A DNA stretch of 64,000 nt from Chondrocystis sp. NIES-4102 (lineage in GTDB: Bacteria > Cyanobacteriota > Cyanobacteriia > Cyanobacteriales > Xenococcaceae), in contig AP018281.1 of assembly GCA_002368355.1 (NCBI GenBank), positions 3,906,001-3,970,000 on the forward strand, read 5' to 3'. The position numbers were made by a program, and so were the translations under genes. Positions 1 through 9,676 of this stretch are shown here, in pieces (position 1 is the first letter of the stretch; the number at the start of each line of letters is the position of its first letter). The notes beneath the pieces were generated by a model. The model was not told the DNA's origin. It saw nothing but the letters and a program-made list of their open reading frames with translations, and did not search any database.

Positions 1-302
1 ACAGTTGTACGAGGTTTCTCAAAATAGACACGCATCACAATTTCTAGCCTATCTTGCAACTGCTCACGCAATTTAATCAATCTGCTACCATATTCCTTGG
101 CTGCTTCCACATCATGTATCGAACAAGGGCCGACTACAACCAAAATTCTACGGTCAGAACCTTCCAATATATTACGGATACGGTTACGAGTCTTAATCAC
201 TAATTCTATTACCTTAGACGACAAAGGTAATTCACTTTTAACAAAGGCAGGGCTTAACAAAGGTCGGGTTTCTATAACGTGTAAGTCGTTAGTAATATCC
301 AT
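1..302 (-). CDS. 3-deoxy-7-phosphoheptulonate (DAHP) synthase, N-terminal part
   Basis: The first 100 codons of a gene that runs off the left edge of the window. The start is the ATG at 302-300. DAHP synthase condenses phosphoenolpyruvate with erythrose 4-phosphate, the first step of the shikimate pathway. The translation contains VVGPCSIHD at about residues 60-68 and RVYFEKPRTT at the window edge, both signature stretches of the class I AroF/AroG/AroH type. The N-terminal stretch reading ETRPLLSPAF is also typical of that family. The catalytic barrel lies outside the window, so feedback specificity cannot be read. The ORF on the opposite strand over the same bases is a shadow. Confidence 0.9.
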   Translation of the reverse strand, partial: MDITNDLHVIETRPLLSPAFVKSELPLSSKVIELVIKTRNRIRNILEGSDRRILVVVGPCSIHDVEAAKEYGSRLIKLREQLQDRLEIVMRVYFEKPRTT

Positions 303-691
303 ATTTTCTATATTTCTTTACTTATAATTAATTTCTACTATTGGCAGATATATTGGCAAGAAGTAAAGCCGAACAAATACTGCTAAATTATTATTTTATT
401 TTGAGCAGGGAAAATTTAATAATACTTCTAATATAACCTCACTTCGGGTCTTACACAGTAAGTGGCTTAAATGGTTGTATGCTACACTCCATAATCCACA
501 AGTCTTAAAGCTATTTTGACAAAAAGTATTACCCAAAAATTTACTAAAAAAATATATTTGCCAAGATAGAGTATTTATAAAGTTTTAATAACAAATACTG
601 CAAAACCCAGAGCAACTTAGACTCTAAAATCAATAAATTACGGTTATTGTGTTAAAAATATCAATTAATTATTTATTACAGACTAATTCTT
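303..691. other. Intergenic, no gene seen
   Basis: About 390 AT-rich bases between the divergent DAHP synthase and epimerase genes. It must hold both promoters, but I could not assign a convincing -35/-10 pair. There are no heptamer repeats here, unlike most gaps of this size in the window. Confidence 0.5.
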
Positions 692-1672
692 ATGGGTATC
701 CATATTGTTACTGGTGTGGCGGGATTTATAGGCTCTCACTTGGCGGAAGCTCTGATTAACCAAGGAGAAGAAGTAATTGGCATCGATCAATTTAATAATT
801 ACTATGATCCTCAACTAAAACAGAACAATATAGTTAATCTTAAGCAAAATTCTAGTTTTACATTAATCCAGGCGGACATTCAAGATCTAGACTGGCAACA
901 ACTATTACAGTCTGTAGATGTTGTTTATCATCAAGCTGCACAAGCAGGAGTGAGAGCTAGTTGGGGGCAGGGATTTCAAGACTATACTAGTCGCAATATT
1001 AATGCTACTCAAGTAATTTTAGAAGCAGCTAAACGAGTTAAATCCCTCAAGAGAATTATTTATGCTTCTAGTTCCTCAATTTATGGTGATGCTGTCACTA
1101 TGCCGACTCCTGAAACTTTGTGTCCGCTACCCGTCTCTCCCTATGGTATTACAAAATTAGCTGGAGAACGCCTATGTAGGTTATATCAGCAAAATTTTGG
1201 TGTCCCAACTACTGCTTTACGTTACTTTACAGTTTATGGCCCTCGTCAACGTCCTGATATGGCTTTTCATAAATTTTTTAAAGCAGCAATTAATCAGGAA
1301 AGTATCCCTATTTTTGGCGATGGACAACAGACTAGAGATTACACTTATGTCAGTGATATTGTCGCAGCTAATTTAGCAGCAGCCAGAAACCCAAAGGCAG
1401 TAGGGGAAGTATTTAATATAGGTGGTGGTAGTCGCATTACTTTAATTGAATTGTTGAAGATGATCGAGACAGTTATTGATCAACCAATTAAGCGTAATTA
1501 TCTATCCCAAGCCGTAGGTGATGCACGTCATACTAGTGCTGATATTACTAAAGCCCAGCAAATTTTAGGTTATAACCCCCAAGTTTCTCTGCAAGCAGGT
1601 TTAACTATGGAATGGGAATGGATTCAACCTTTATATCAAAAAATTGTATCTGGTAGTAAAGTTAGGGGCTAA
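692..1672 (+). CDS. NAD-dependent epimerase/dehydratase, UDP-glucuronate 4-epimerase-like
   Basis: A 326-residue extended short-chain dehydrogenase acting on nucleotide sugars in the cytoplasm. The Rossmann motif TGVAGFIGSH sits at residues 7-16. The catalytic set is a serine run at 126-129 and YGITK with Tyr151 and Lys155. The N-terminal phrase reading IDQFNNYYDP is typical of UDP-glucuronate/UDP-glucose epimerases of the GalE/WcaG group. Such enzymes supply sugars for lipopolysaccharide or exopolysaccharide. Substrate is inferred from family resemblance only. It stands alone, with the DAHP synthase diverging upstream and a repeat-filled gap downstream. Confidence 0.85.
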   Translation: MGIHIVTGVAGFIGSHLAEALINQGEEVIGIDQFNNYYDPQLKQNNIVNLKQNSSFTLIQADIQDLDWQQLLQSVDVVYHQAAQAGVRASWGQGFQDYTSRNINATQVILEAAKRVKSLKRIIYASSSSIYGDAVTMPTPETLCPLPVSPYGITKLAGERLCRLYQQNFGVPTTALRYFTVYGPRQRPDMAFHKFFKAAINQESIPIFGDGQQTRDYTYVSDIVAANLAAARNPKAVGEVFNIGGGSRITLIELLKMIETVIDQPIKRNYLSQAVGDARHTSADITKAQQILGYNPQVSLQAGLTMEWEWIQPLYQKIVSGSKVRG

Positions 1673-1718
1673 GTACAATTACTTATAATAGAGGGACGAT
1701 AAATAATGTTTTTTATTG

Positions 1719-1925
1719 GGTATTAGCTATTAGCTATTAGCTTTGATCTTCTTAGTTTTTAGATACTCTAGACTCCTGACTTGTTACTTGTCACTTGTTA
1801 CTCCCCCGAACTGTCTACCCACTACTATTCCCTCTCTCCCCCGAACTGTCTACCCACTACCTACTACCTACTACCTACTGTCTATCTACTAACTATTACC
1901 CACTACCTACTACCTAACCCTATAC
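1719..1925. repeat. Heptamer-type tandem repeat region
   Basis: Pyrimidine-rich short repeats on the + strand: three copies of ATTAGCT, two copies of a block reading CCCCCGAACTGTCTACCCACTAC, shown by the paired GAACTGTC stretches, and several CTACCTA heptamers. No coding potential. It belongs to the same repeat families that fill most large gaps in this window. Confidence 0.85.
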
Positions 1926-2048
1926 TCCTAACTTTATAGAAAATATATCTATAATTTATCCTGAATAAAAGCTTAGATAAAAATTTAGTAAATAAAAGAA
2001 AGTATATATATCATACTTAAAATCTTTTACTCAACTAAGCACTTATTA

Positions 2049-3665
2049 ATGTTAGATAAATTACTATTTAAATTAACTATTATCACTGTTCTTTTTAGCT
2101 TTAATAGTAGCCCGATTTTAAGCGAACCTAATTCAAATGGTGGTCAATCAGAAAATATTCAAGTTACAGAATCTGAAATTAAACAAGTTGATCTATTAAA
2201 GGCTGCTATTTATTCTAATAGAGGTATTATTCGCGGAATACAAAAACAGTATAATACAGCCCTAGAAGATTATGAGCAAGCAATCAAATTAAATCCTCAA
2301 CAGGTAGAAACTTTTATTAATAGAGGGCTATTATATAGTGTATTAGAACAATGGGATAATGCTCTGAATGATTTTAATCGAGCAATAGAAATTAATCCGA
2401 ATTTAGATACAATTTATATTTATCGAGGATATATTTATAGTCTTAATAAAGAACTTAATAAAGCTTTATCTGACATTGAGCAAGCAATTAAGTTAAATGA
2501 TAAAAGCTCAGACGCATATTATGTTAGAGCAAAAATATATTCAGAACAACAGGAATGGGATAAGGCTTTAGAAGATATTAATCGGAGTGTAGAAATTGAT
2601 CGTGATAACGCGAATAATTATCTTTTTAGAGGAAATTTATATAATAAGCAATTTAATCAGCCAAAGCTTGCAGAAGCAGATTATAATCAAGCCGTATCCT
2701 TAGATCCAGATTCTAGTGAAGCAAGTTTATCTAGGGGGATTTTTTATACTCAACAACAAAAGTGGGATTTAGCATTAAGGGATTTAGACCGTACAATCAA
2801 ATTAGATCCTGAAAATGCGTTAGCCTATTTTAGTCGTGGTAATGTTTACGCCCTACAAAAAAGGTGGGAAGAAGCTAACCGAGATTATGAAGAGTCACTA
2901 CGATTAAATCCTAACGATTTTCAATTGCAAAGTGAGTTAAGAAATCTTTCTCAACGTACCGCTAATGAAGACGTAAATGTAGATGAGGCAGATTTAGAAC
3001 AATCCAATGAATATAATAATAGTGGTTTAGCTCATGCTCTTAAACAAGAATTTTCCGAAGCACTAACAGATTTTAGTAAAGCCATTACCCTTAACCCGAA
3101 AAATGCTTTACTTTATTTTAATCGAGCTAATGTATATTTAGCCCAGTCCCAATGGGAAAAAGCCCTTTAAGATTATAATCAGGGGATAAACTTAGATCCG
3201 CAATCCTCAGCTAAAGCTTATTTTAACCGTGCAGGGATTTATAATATGCGTCATCAATGGGATAAAGCGATCGCAGATTATAATATGGCTATTGATCTAC
3301 AAGCGGACTATGCCACAGCTTATTATCATCGGGGAATTATCGGTTTACGACAGGAAAATTGGCTCAAAGCTATTGAAGATCTACAACAAGTAATTGCATT
3401 TGAACCAGATAACTACCAGGCTTATTTTAATTGTGGTTTTGCTTATTTAAAATTGCAACAATGGCAAAAAGCTAAAGAAAAATATGATCAAGGAATAGCT
3501 ATTAACCCTGATGATGGTAAAGCTTATTATAATCGTGCTATTGTCGAGACAAATCTAGGTAATAGAGAACAAAGTAGAGAGGATCTAAAAAAAGCTCAGG
3601 ATATATTTCTTAAAACGGGAGATCTATCAAGTTATCAACAAGTTGAGCAGTTGCTAAAACGATAA
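2049..3665 (+). pseudogene. TPR-repeat protein gene interrupted by one in-frame TAA
   Basis: One reading frame of 539 codons carries back-to-back tetratricopeptide repeats, each near 34 residues with the pattern W..A..D...AI.L.P..A..Y..RG. It opens with a likely signal sequence (ITVLFSFNSSPILS). A single TAA at 3168-3170 splits it into a 373-residue part and a 139-residue part that restarts at the ATG at 3246. The frame does not change, and the repeat pattern continues through the stop (WEKAL-stop-DYNQGINLDP). The simplest history is a CAA to TAA change. TPR proteins of this kind are protein-interaction scaffolds; nothing here shows a partner. Either half could still be made as a shorter TPR protein, or the stop could be a sequencing error. 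Confidence 0.8.
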
Positions 3666-3675
3666 AAATTGCTAC

Positions 3676-3708
3676 AAAAAAAAGAGGTTAACCTTTGTCG
3701 CTAACCTC
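3676..3708 (-). terminator. Rho-independent terminator of the thrC-moaD operon
   Basis: On the minus strand a perfect 7-base stem (GAGGTTA/TAACCTC at 3702-3708 and 3684-3690) with an 11-base loop is followed by eight Ts. It lies 34 bases beyond the stop codon of the sulfur-carrier gene. Confidence 0.85.
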
Positions 3709-3741
3709 ACACTAGACGGAATCTATGAAATCTTACTAGTC

Positions 3742-4017
3742 CTAGCCCCCAGCAACAGCAGGGACAATACTTACCTCATCACCATCTTGTAAAACTGTAT
3801 CTGTACCTTCCAAGAAACGAATATCTTCACTGTTGACGTAAAGATTAAGGAAGCGACGGGGTTTACCAGATTCGTCACAAATACGATCTTTAATTCCAGG
3901 ACAATTACTTTCTAGAGCTTCGATCAGTTCATCTATATTACTGCCATTACAGTCGATCGCAGCTTGATTATTTGTGAACTTTTGTAAGGGGGTAGGGATT
4001 AATACTTTAACGGTCAT
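3742..4017 (-). CDS. MoaD/ThiS-type ubiquitin-like sulfur carrier protein
   Basis: A 91-residue beta-grasp protein ending in Gly-Gly (VAGG), the tail that is adenylated and converted to a thiocarboxylate in MoaD, ThiS and CysO. The family core reads [16 protein letters not shown] near the C-terminus. It lies 62 bases downstream of threonine synthase on the same strand and shares its terminator, so the two are probably co-transcribed. No moa or thi genes are nearby. A role like that of CysO, giving sulfur to a PLP-dependent amino-acid synthase, is an inference; a molybdopterin role is the alternative. Confidence 0.85.
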   Translation of the reverse strand: MTVKVLIPTPLQKFTNNQAAIDCNGSNIDELIEALESNCPGIKDRICDESGKPRRFLNLYVNSEDIRFLEGTDTVLQDGDEVSIVPAVAGG

Positions 4018-4079
4018 AATTATCTAATACAAATGAGTAAAAACATTAAATCGCAGAGGTTGTAAGCTTAACGCTTTAC

Positions 4080-5402
4080 TTATACACTGGCTTGTTGCCA
4101 TTCAAGACGTTCCAAAGTGCGAGAACGTTCTAAAGCACGCTCAAAACTTTCTAGTTTGGGTTCGATGGTTAAGGGTTCACCAATATATCCTTGTACAGCT
4201 TCTTGGGTTTTTAGACCATTACCAGTAATATAAACAACTGTTTTTTCTTCAGGGTCAATTTTACCTGCTTCTACTAATTTTTTAAGGACAGCAATAGTAG
4301 TACCACCAGCCGTTTCGGTGAATATACCCTCAGTTTCAGCAAGCAGTTTGATACCTTCGATAATTTCTGCATCTGTTACTGATTCGATGTTACCGTTGGT
4401 TTTGCGTGCAATATCTAAAGCATAGCATCCATCTGCTGGATTACCGATCGCAATGGATTTGGCAATTGTATTGGGTTTTACAGGAGCAATAAAGTCTCTA
4501 CCTTCTCTAAAAGCTTGAGCAATAGGAGAACAACCTTCTGCCTGTGCGCCACTAAAACGAACGGCTTTATCTTCTACTAATCCCACCTCAACAAATTCTT
4601 TGAAGCCTTTATATATCTTGGTAAATAGGGAACCAGAGGCTAAAGGTGCAACGATATGATCGGGTAATTCCCAACCTAATTGTTCTGCAACTTCAAATCC
4701 TAGTGTTTTAGAACCTTCGGAATAGTAAGGACGGAGATTGATATTTACAAAACCCCAACCATAGGTATTACCAACTTCTGAGCAAAGACGGTTTACTTGG
4801 TCATAGTTGCCTTTAACTGCCATGACGGTAGGATTATAGATTAATGTGCCTAACACTTTTCCTGCTTCTAAATCGGCGGGAATAAACACACAACAGTCCA
4901 TACCTGCATAAGCTGCGATCGCTGCTGTGGAATTGGCTAGGTTTCCAGTACTTGCACAGGAAACAGTCGAAAATCCTAATTCTCTGGCACGAGTTAATGC
5001 AACTGAAACCACCCTGTCTTTGAAACTAAGGGTTGGCATATTTACCGCATCGTTTTTAATATAAAGATTTTTTAGACCCAGACGACGAGCTAAACGATTG
5101 GATTTAACCAGGGGAGTCATACCTGTGCCTACATCAATAGGATTTTCGCTTTCTACAGGTAGGAATGCTTTATAACGCCAAATGGAATTAGGGCCCGCTT
5201 GTATACTCTCTCTACTAACTTGACGACGAATTTCATCATAGTCATAGGCTACTTCTAATGGTGAAAATGTTTCTTCGCACACATTGAGAGCTTTAAGGGG
5301 ATATTTTACTCCTCCTTCTTTGGAAACAAGATTGGTAAAGGTACGTCCTTGACTGGTTTTGATAGGTGTCTGGGTCATGAGATTTGATTTTGATTCCGTC
5401 AA
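4080..5402 (-). CDS. thrC: Threonine synthase
   Basis: A 440-residue PLP enzyme that converts O-phosphohomoserine to threonine. The PLP lysine is Lys128 in SFKDR, preceded by the substrate-contact motif GTGMTPLV at 92-99. STGNLANS and GTTIAVLKKL (phosphate and cofactor loops) follow. The length and the N-terminal extension of about 90 residues fit the cyanobacterial/plant-like form. A second Met lies at residue 9. It is the first gene of a two-gene unit with the ubiquitin-like carrier downstream. Confidence 0.92.
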   Translation of the reverse strand: MTESKSNLMTQTPIKTSQGRTFTNLVSKEGGVKYPLKALNVCEETFSPLEVAYDYDEIRRQVSRESIQAGPNSIWRYKAFLPVESENPIDVGTGMTPLVKSNRLARRLGLKNLYIKNDAVNMPTLSFKDRVVSVALTRARELGFSTVSCASTGNLANSTAAIAAYAGMDCCVFIPADLEAGKVLGTLIYNPTVMAVKGNYDQVNRLCSEVGNTYGWGFVNINLRPYYSEGSKTLGFEVAEQLGWELPDHIVAPLASGSLFTKIYKGFKEFVEVGLVEDKAVRFSGAQAEGCSPIAQAFREGRDFIAPVKPNTIAKSIAIGNPADGCYALDIARKTNGNIESVTDAEIIEGIKLLAETEGIFTETAGGTTIAVLKKLVEAGKIDPEEKTVVYITGNGLKTQEAVQGYIGEPLTIEPKLESFERALERSRTLERLEWQQASV

Positions 5403-5510
5403 CAGTGAATTGATAGTATCACACGTAAAAACACCCAGTCAAACATACCCGATAATTTTAGTCGGGATTAAAAATAAGACTAGTTTTGGGAAAGAATAAG
5501 AGGCTTTTAG

Positions 5511-5803
<293 letters not shown>

Positions 5804-5811
5804 GGTGTAAG

Positions 5812-6795
5812 TTAAATAAACAAAAGAGATAATTCAACCACTTTAGTTTGTAGAATTTCCCAAGCTGCTGCACCTGTTTTAAGATGATATTCCAACTCCA
5901 ATAATTGCGGTAAGACAGCGAGTAACTGTTGGGTTGTAGTTTGAGAAATTTCTTGACGGATAAAATAAAGACGGTTGGGGTTATTAATACCAGCAGCAGT
6001 AGCGAGCGCTTTATTATCGGTTTGTCCCAACTCTTGCATTAATTTAACTATAGTCCAAGTGCGAAATTGTCCGACTAAAGTGGCTACGATCTTTAGGGGT
6101 GGTTCATTGTGATTAATTAAATCTGTGATTAAACTTAAAGCTGTTGCAGCCTTTCCATTTTTAATAGCTGTTGCAAGCTTTAGACTATTTTGAGTATTAC
6201 AGATAACAAGGGCGGAAATACTATCTTCATCTAATGGTTGAGATTGATCACCCCAAAAAATTTTTAATTTCTGTAATTCATTCCATAATTGCCGAGTATC
6301 ATTACCAACAGAATCAGTAAGTAGAGCGATCGCGCTAGGGGTTAATGGAAGATTAATTACTTGAGCTATTTCCTTAATTTTGGCAGCAATTAAATCAGTT
6401 TTCCAAGGTGGAATAAGGCTAAAATCTTTAACCGAGGCATATTGATTTAAAAGTTTAGTAGAAGCTAATCGTCCGTCGGGTTTTTTTTCGGTAGTTAGAA
6501 GTAGATGAGATGAAGTAGGAATAAACTCTAGAGTACGTTTAAGTTCATTTAAAACTTGATCATCAGGTTTTTGTTCACAAAGATTAGTTTGAGCCAACCA
6601 TACCAAACGTTCCCCTGCACCGAAGACAGGAGTCATCACCTGATTAAAACCTTCAATAATAGTTTCAGAGCGATCGCCAATTAATTTATGATAATTAAAC
6701 TGTAACCAATTAGAATCAAGAACTTGAGCTTGTAATTTTTCTACAGCTTGGGTTAGGGAAAAATCATCTTCTCCCCAATATAAATAAACGGGCAT
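5812..6795 (-). CDS. holA: DNA polymerase III delta subunit
   Basis: A 327-residue clamp-loader subunit. The protein begins PVYLYWGEDDF, the usual HolA opening, followed by the AAA+-like delta domain without a functional P-loop and a C-terminal helical collar domain (AGINNPNRLYFIRQE, with LLELEYHLKTG near the end). Delta opens the beta clamp during loading onto DNA. It is 23 bases downstream of the multi-domain response regulator, possibly sharing its transcript. Its 3' end touches the tandem repeat array. Confidence 0.9.
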   Translation of the reverse strand: MPVYLYWGEDDFSLTQAVEKLQAQVLDSNWLQFNYHKLIGDRSETIIEGFNQVMTPVFGAGERLVWLAQTNLCEQKPDDQVLNELKRTLEFIPTSSHLLLTTEKKPDGRLASTKLLNQYASVKDFSLIPPWKTDLIAAKIKEIAQVINLPLTPSAIALLTDSVGNDTRQLWNELQKLKIFWGDQSQPLDEDSISALVICNTQNSLKLATAIKNGKAATALSLITDLINHNEPPLKIVATLVGQFRTWTIVKLMQELGQTDNKALATAAGINNPNRLYFIRQEISQTTTQQLLAVLPQLLELEYHLKTGAAAWEILQTKVVELSLLFI

Positions 6796-6818
6796 AGGTT
6801 AATTAAAGATAGTATCAA

Positions 6819-8624
6819 TTATTCATTATTAAGAAAAAATCGGCTTCTTTGTAAACGATTAAGAAGACGGCTAGCCAATACAGAACTAATTACTGGTTTG
6901 CAGATATAATCATCAGCACCATGAGCAAAGGCTTGATGTTGTGTATTTTCATCTTGATGAACAGTTAAAAACAAAACTGGTAACTGTTGCCAGTGACGAT
7001 CTATTCTTAAAAGTTGGCATAATTCCAGACCGTTAATTTCAGGCATTTCTATATCTAACACTAATATATCTGGCTTAACTGCTTCGAGGACATCCCAAAA
7101 CTTTCGAGGATCATCAAGGGTAGCAAGCTGAAAACCCCAAGGCTGAAGAGATAATTCAAGAGACAAAAGAATCTGAGGATCATCATCGACAATTAAAACT
7201 TTAGCTCTAGCCCCCAAATTCTTAACCAACTGAGTAACAGAATTAATTGCTGTGATGGGTTTTACGGGATATTCTAAGATCAAACCTCCACCCTTATCAA
7301 CTATCTCCAGGCGATCGCTCAAACAAGCATCTTCAATAATCACAATAATTGGTACTTGAGGTTTTTGTTGATGTAGTTGTGCTAAAAAAATTAAATCCTC
7401 ACCGTCGGGAAAAACAATTTTATATAACACTGCGGTAATAGATTCTTGAGCAATTATCTCTTTAGCAGTTGTAATATCTAAAGCAATTTGGGTTTTCATG
7501 CCTCTTTGCTGGGCTATATTCACCAACTCCTGACTGTAAATAGGGTCGTCTAGAATAATTAATAAAGAAATATTAGAATCTAAAGACTCTCTAATTAGCT
7601 TTTCTGAGGGTTGATGTTGTAATTCCAATTTCAGCAAGGCTACCAATTCTTCCATGCGCCTAAGATGGGCGATATCGTGAACATTGCTTGTCAATAAACT
7701 CTCGATTTGTTTAGCAAATGTCGAACCTTGGGGAAATCCAAACGTACCTAAAGAACCTGCTAACTTATGGGCGCAATTACGAGCTTCATTATGTAGTTTA
7801 TTTGTAATTTGTTGATTGATAACAGCATGGGTAAATTGTTCTAAGATAGTCAATCTTTGCCATGATACATCTTGAAATCTTGTCCAAGCATGAGCAATTT
7901 TTTGAGAAATTTCTGTTGATGGTTTTTCTGGCTTAACTATAGTTAAATCATCATCAGATTTAAGACGATACCCGATACCGTAAACAGTTTTAATCGTATC
8001 TTTAGGCATACCTGCGGTTTTAAGTTTCTGACGCAAGCCTTTAATATGGGTTCTAACTGCTTCTTCCCCTGGGGGATCTTCCCCCGCCCATAGATTATCA
8101 ATAATTGCCGAGGGACTAAAAACCCGTTGAGGATGACGCATAAACAATTCCATCAGGGCATATTCTTTAGGAGTTAGAGGTAATAACTGATTTTGATTTC
8201 TAACTTCATAGGTTTTTGGATCAAGACTCAACTCTTGCCAATGTAAGATAGGAGATGAGGCATTAACATCGCGACGTAGTAAAGCCCGAATTCTAGCGGT
8301 TAATTCATCAAAATTAAAAGGTTTAACCACATAGTCATCCGCCCCAGCATCCAATGCCGCAACTTTATCAGTATAGCGATCGCGCGCACTCAACAGCATA
8401 ATGGGCATGGTATACCCTTGATCTCTAATTTTTTTGCAGACTTGTACTCCATCCACATCAGGTAACATCCAGTCTAAAACTACTAAATCGAAGTTAAACA
8501 GCGCAATAAATTCCCTACCCATTTCTCCCGTATTGGCTATATCAACGGCATAATGTTGTTCTATTAATTTTTGCGCCAAAACTTCCATTAACTCTTCATC
8601 ATCGTCTATTAATAGGATTCTCAT
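6819..8624 (-). CDS. Multi-domain response regulator: REC-wHTH-HPt-REC-REC
   Basis: A 601-residue protein. The first receiver (1-115) has the acidic pocket DDD7-9, phospho-acceptor Asp51 in VLDWMLPD and Lys101. An OmpR-type winged helix follows (about 125-223, ending TVYGIGYRL). A histidine phosphotransfer domain (about 250-335) carries His286 in CAHKLAGSLGTFG. The middle receiver-like domain (about 352-465) lacks an acceptor Asp at the expected place (YKIVFPDG) and looks degenerate. The last receiver (475-598) is intact with Asp524 and Lys576. It can therefore bind DNA and relay phosphate internally. No histidine kinase is adjacent. The divergent neighbour is the cold-shock-domain gene; holA follows after 23 bases. 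Confidence 0.88.
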   Translation of the reverse strand: MRILLIDDDEELMEVLAQKLIEQHYAVDIANTGEMGREFIALFNFDLVVLDWMLPDVDGVQVCKKIRDQGYTMPIMLLSARDRYTDKVAALDAGADDYVVKPFNFDELTARIRALLRRDVNASSPILHWQELSLDPKTYEVRNQNQLLPLTPKEYALMELFMRHPQRVFSPSAIIDNLWAGEDPPGEEAVRTHIKGLRQKLKTAGMPKDTIKTVYGIGYRLKSDDDLTIVKPEKPSTEISQKIAHAWTRFQDVSWQRLTILEQFTHAVINQQITNKLHNEARNCAHKLAGSLGTFGFPQGSTFAKQIESLLTSNVHDIAHLRRMEELVALLKLELQHQPSEKLIRESLDSNISLLIILDDPIYSQELVNIAQQRGMKTQIALDITTAKEIIAQESITAVLYKIVFPDGEDLIFLAQLHQQKPQVPIIVIIEDACLSDRLEIVDKGGGLILEYPVKPITAINSVTQLVKNLGARAKVLIVDDDPQILLSLELSLQPWGFQLATLDDPRKFWDVLEAVKPDILVLDIEMPEINGLELCQLLRIDRHWQQLPVLFLTVHQDENTQHQAFAHGADDYICKPVISSVLASRLLNRLQRSRFFLNNE

Positions 8625-8728
8625 TAGCAGATCACATACTACCTACTAAACATAGTAATAAATACTGTCTTTAATTTTGAAGAATTAAAACCGATTAGTT
8701 TGGGAAAACTAGAAATATAGATCATTAG

Positions 8729-9292
8729 ATGGATAATTATTTTATAAAATCTATGTTTATTAAAGGAAGAATTATAAAATGGCAAGATGATCGGGGTTTT
8801 GGCTTTATTACACCTGATGATGGTGGTAAGGACGTTTTTTTACACATTACAGCTTTAAAGGCAGCACATCGTCGTCCCAAAGTTGGAGATGTAATTATCT
8901 ATGAAAAAGTTGTAGAAGTTAATGGTAAAGTGCGTGCAGCCAATGCCTTAATTGAAACTGCGACAACCAACAACAAGCGAAAAAGATCAAGATCGAAATT
9001 GATCGAAACTTATATCAATACAATTATTTTTCCACTTATAGTTATTGTTCCAACTATTATATTAATCTCATTCAAGTCAGATCCTTATTCTTCCCCTTCT
9101 TCAGTTCAAGTGCTGACTCAGCCAGAATGCCATATTAAAGGTAACATTTCAATAAATAGTGGTGACAAAATATATCATCTCCCTGGGATGGAAGACTACG
9201 AAAACACCCGTATCGATATATTGAAAGGAGAAAAATGGTTTTGTAGTGAATCAGAAGCGATCGCAGAAGGTTGGCGCAAAGCACCAAATTAA
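8729..9292 (+). CDS. Cold-shock-domain protein with membrane segment and small C-terminal domain
   Basis: A 187-residue fusion. Residues about 9-75 are a cold-shock domain with the RNA-binding motifs [16 protein letters not shown] and VFLHITAL. A basic linker ([10 protein letters not shown]) precedes one hydrophobic segment at about 98-115. The C-terminal 55 residues ([17 protein letters not shown] to [15 protein letters not shown]) match a short Cys-containing module often found at the end of secreted nucleases and cold-shock/DUF1294 proteins. The membrane segment would put the two soluble parts on opposite sides or anchor both. The start may be Met9 at 8753, which begins directly at the cold-shock fold. 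Exact function unknown. Confidence 0.8.
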   Translation: MDNYFIKSMFIKGRIIKWQDDRGFGFITPDDGGKDVFLHITALKAAHRRPKVGDVIIYEKVVEVNGKVRAANALIETATTNNKRKRSRSKLIETYINTIIFPLIVIVPTIILISFKSDPYSSPSSVQVLTQPECHIKGNISINSGDKIYHLPGMEDYENTRIDILKGEKWFCSESEAIAEGWRKAPN

Positions 9293-9298
9293 AAAATA

Positions 9299-9445
9299 TA
9301 GTAATACGAGATAAATTACGGGAAATTTTTATATCTTAGCTGTTAGCTGTTAGCTACTACCTACTACCTACTACCCCTCTCCTGTCTCCTGACTTGTTAC
9401 TCTTTACTACCTACTACCTATTGACTCCCCTTTCCTCTCTCCTAA
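9299..9445. repeat. Dispersed repeat plus heptamer array
   Basis: Begins with a copy (9299-9340) of a dispersed unit reading TAGTAATACGAGATAA then ACGGGAAATTTTTA, also found at 24775-24810 and, diverged, at 63314-63355. It is followed by TTAGCTG, CTACCTA and CTCCTGACT-type units. The remaining 230 bases to the next gene show no repeats and no gene. Confidence 0.8.
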
Positions 9446-9676
9446 ATACAAGCAACTAATCTTTCATGAGAAGCTTCTCATCAATTATTCATGAAAGCTT
9501 AATACCGAACTTCCACACTATATATAGTTAACCTTATGTTAAACATCTATTAAATCAAATATATCTTTTTCTTATTATTTACTTGGTGGGTTGGCTTAAG
9601 GGTAATTCGGTAACACGAAATTAAATTTAGAGAATTTCGTAAAAACCAACTAAATAGCTACTGCATAGGAGAAGTT

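Noticed and set aside
97-327. 76-codon + strand ORF
   Set aside because: It is antisense to the DAHP synthase N-terminus, which has clear family motifs on the minus strand.
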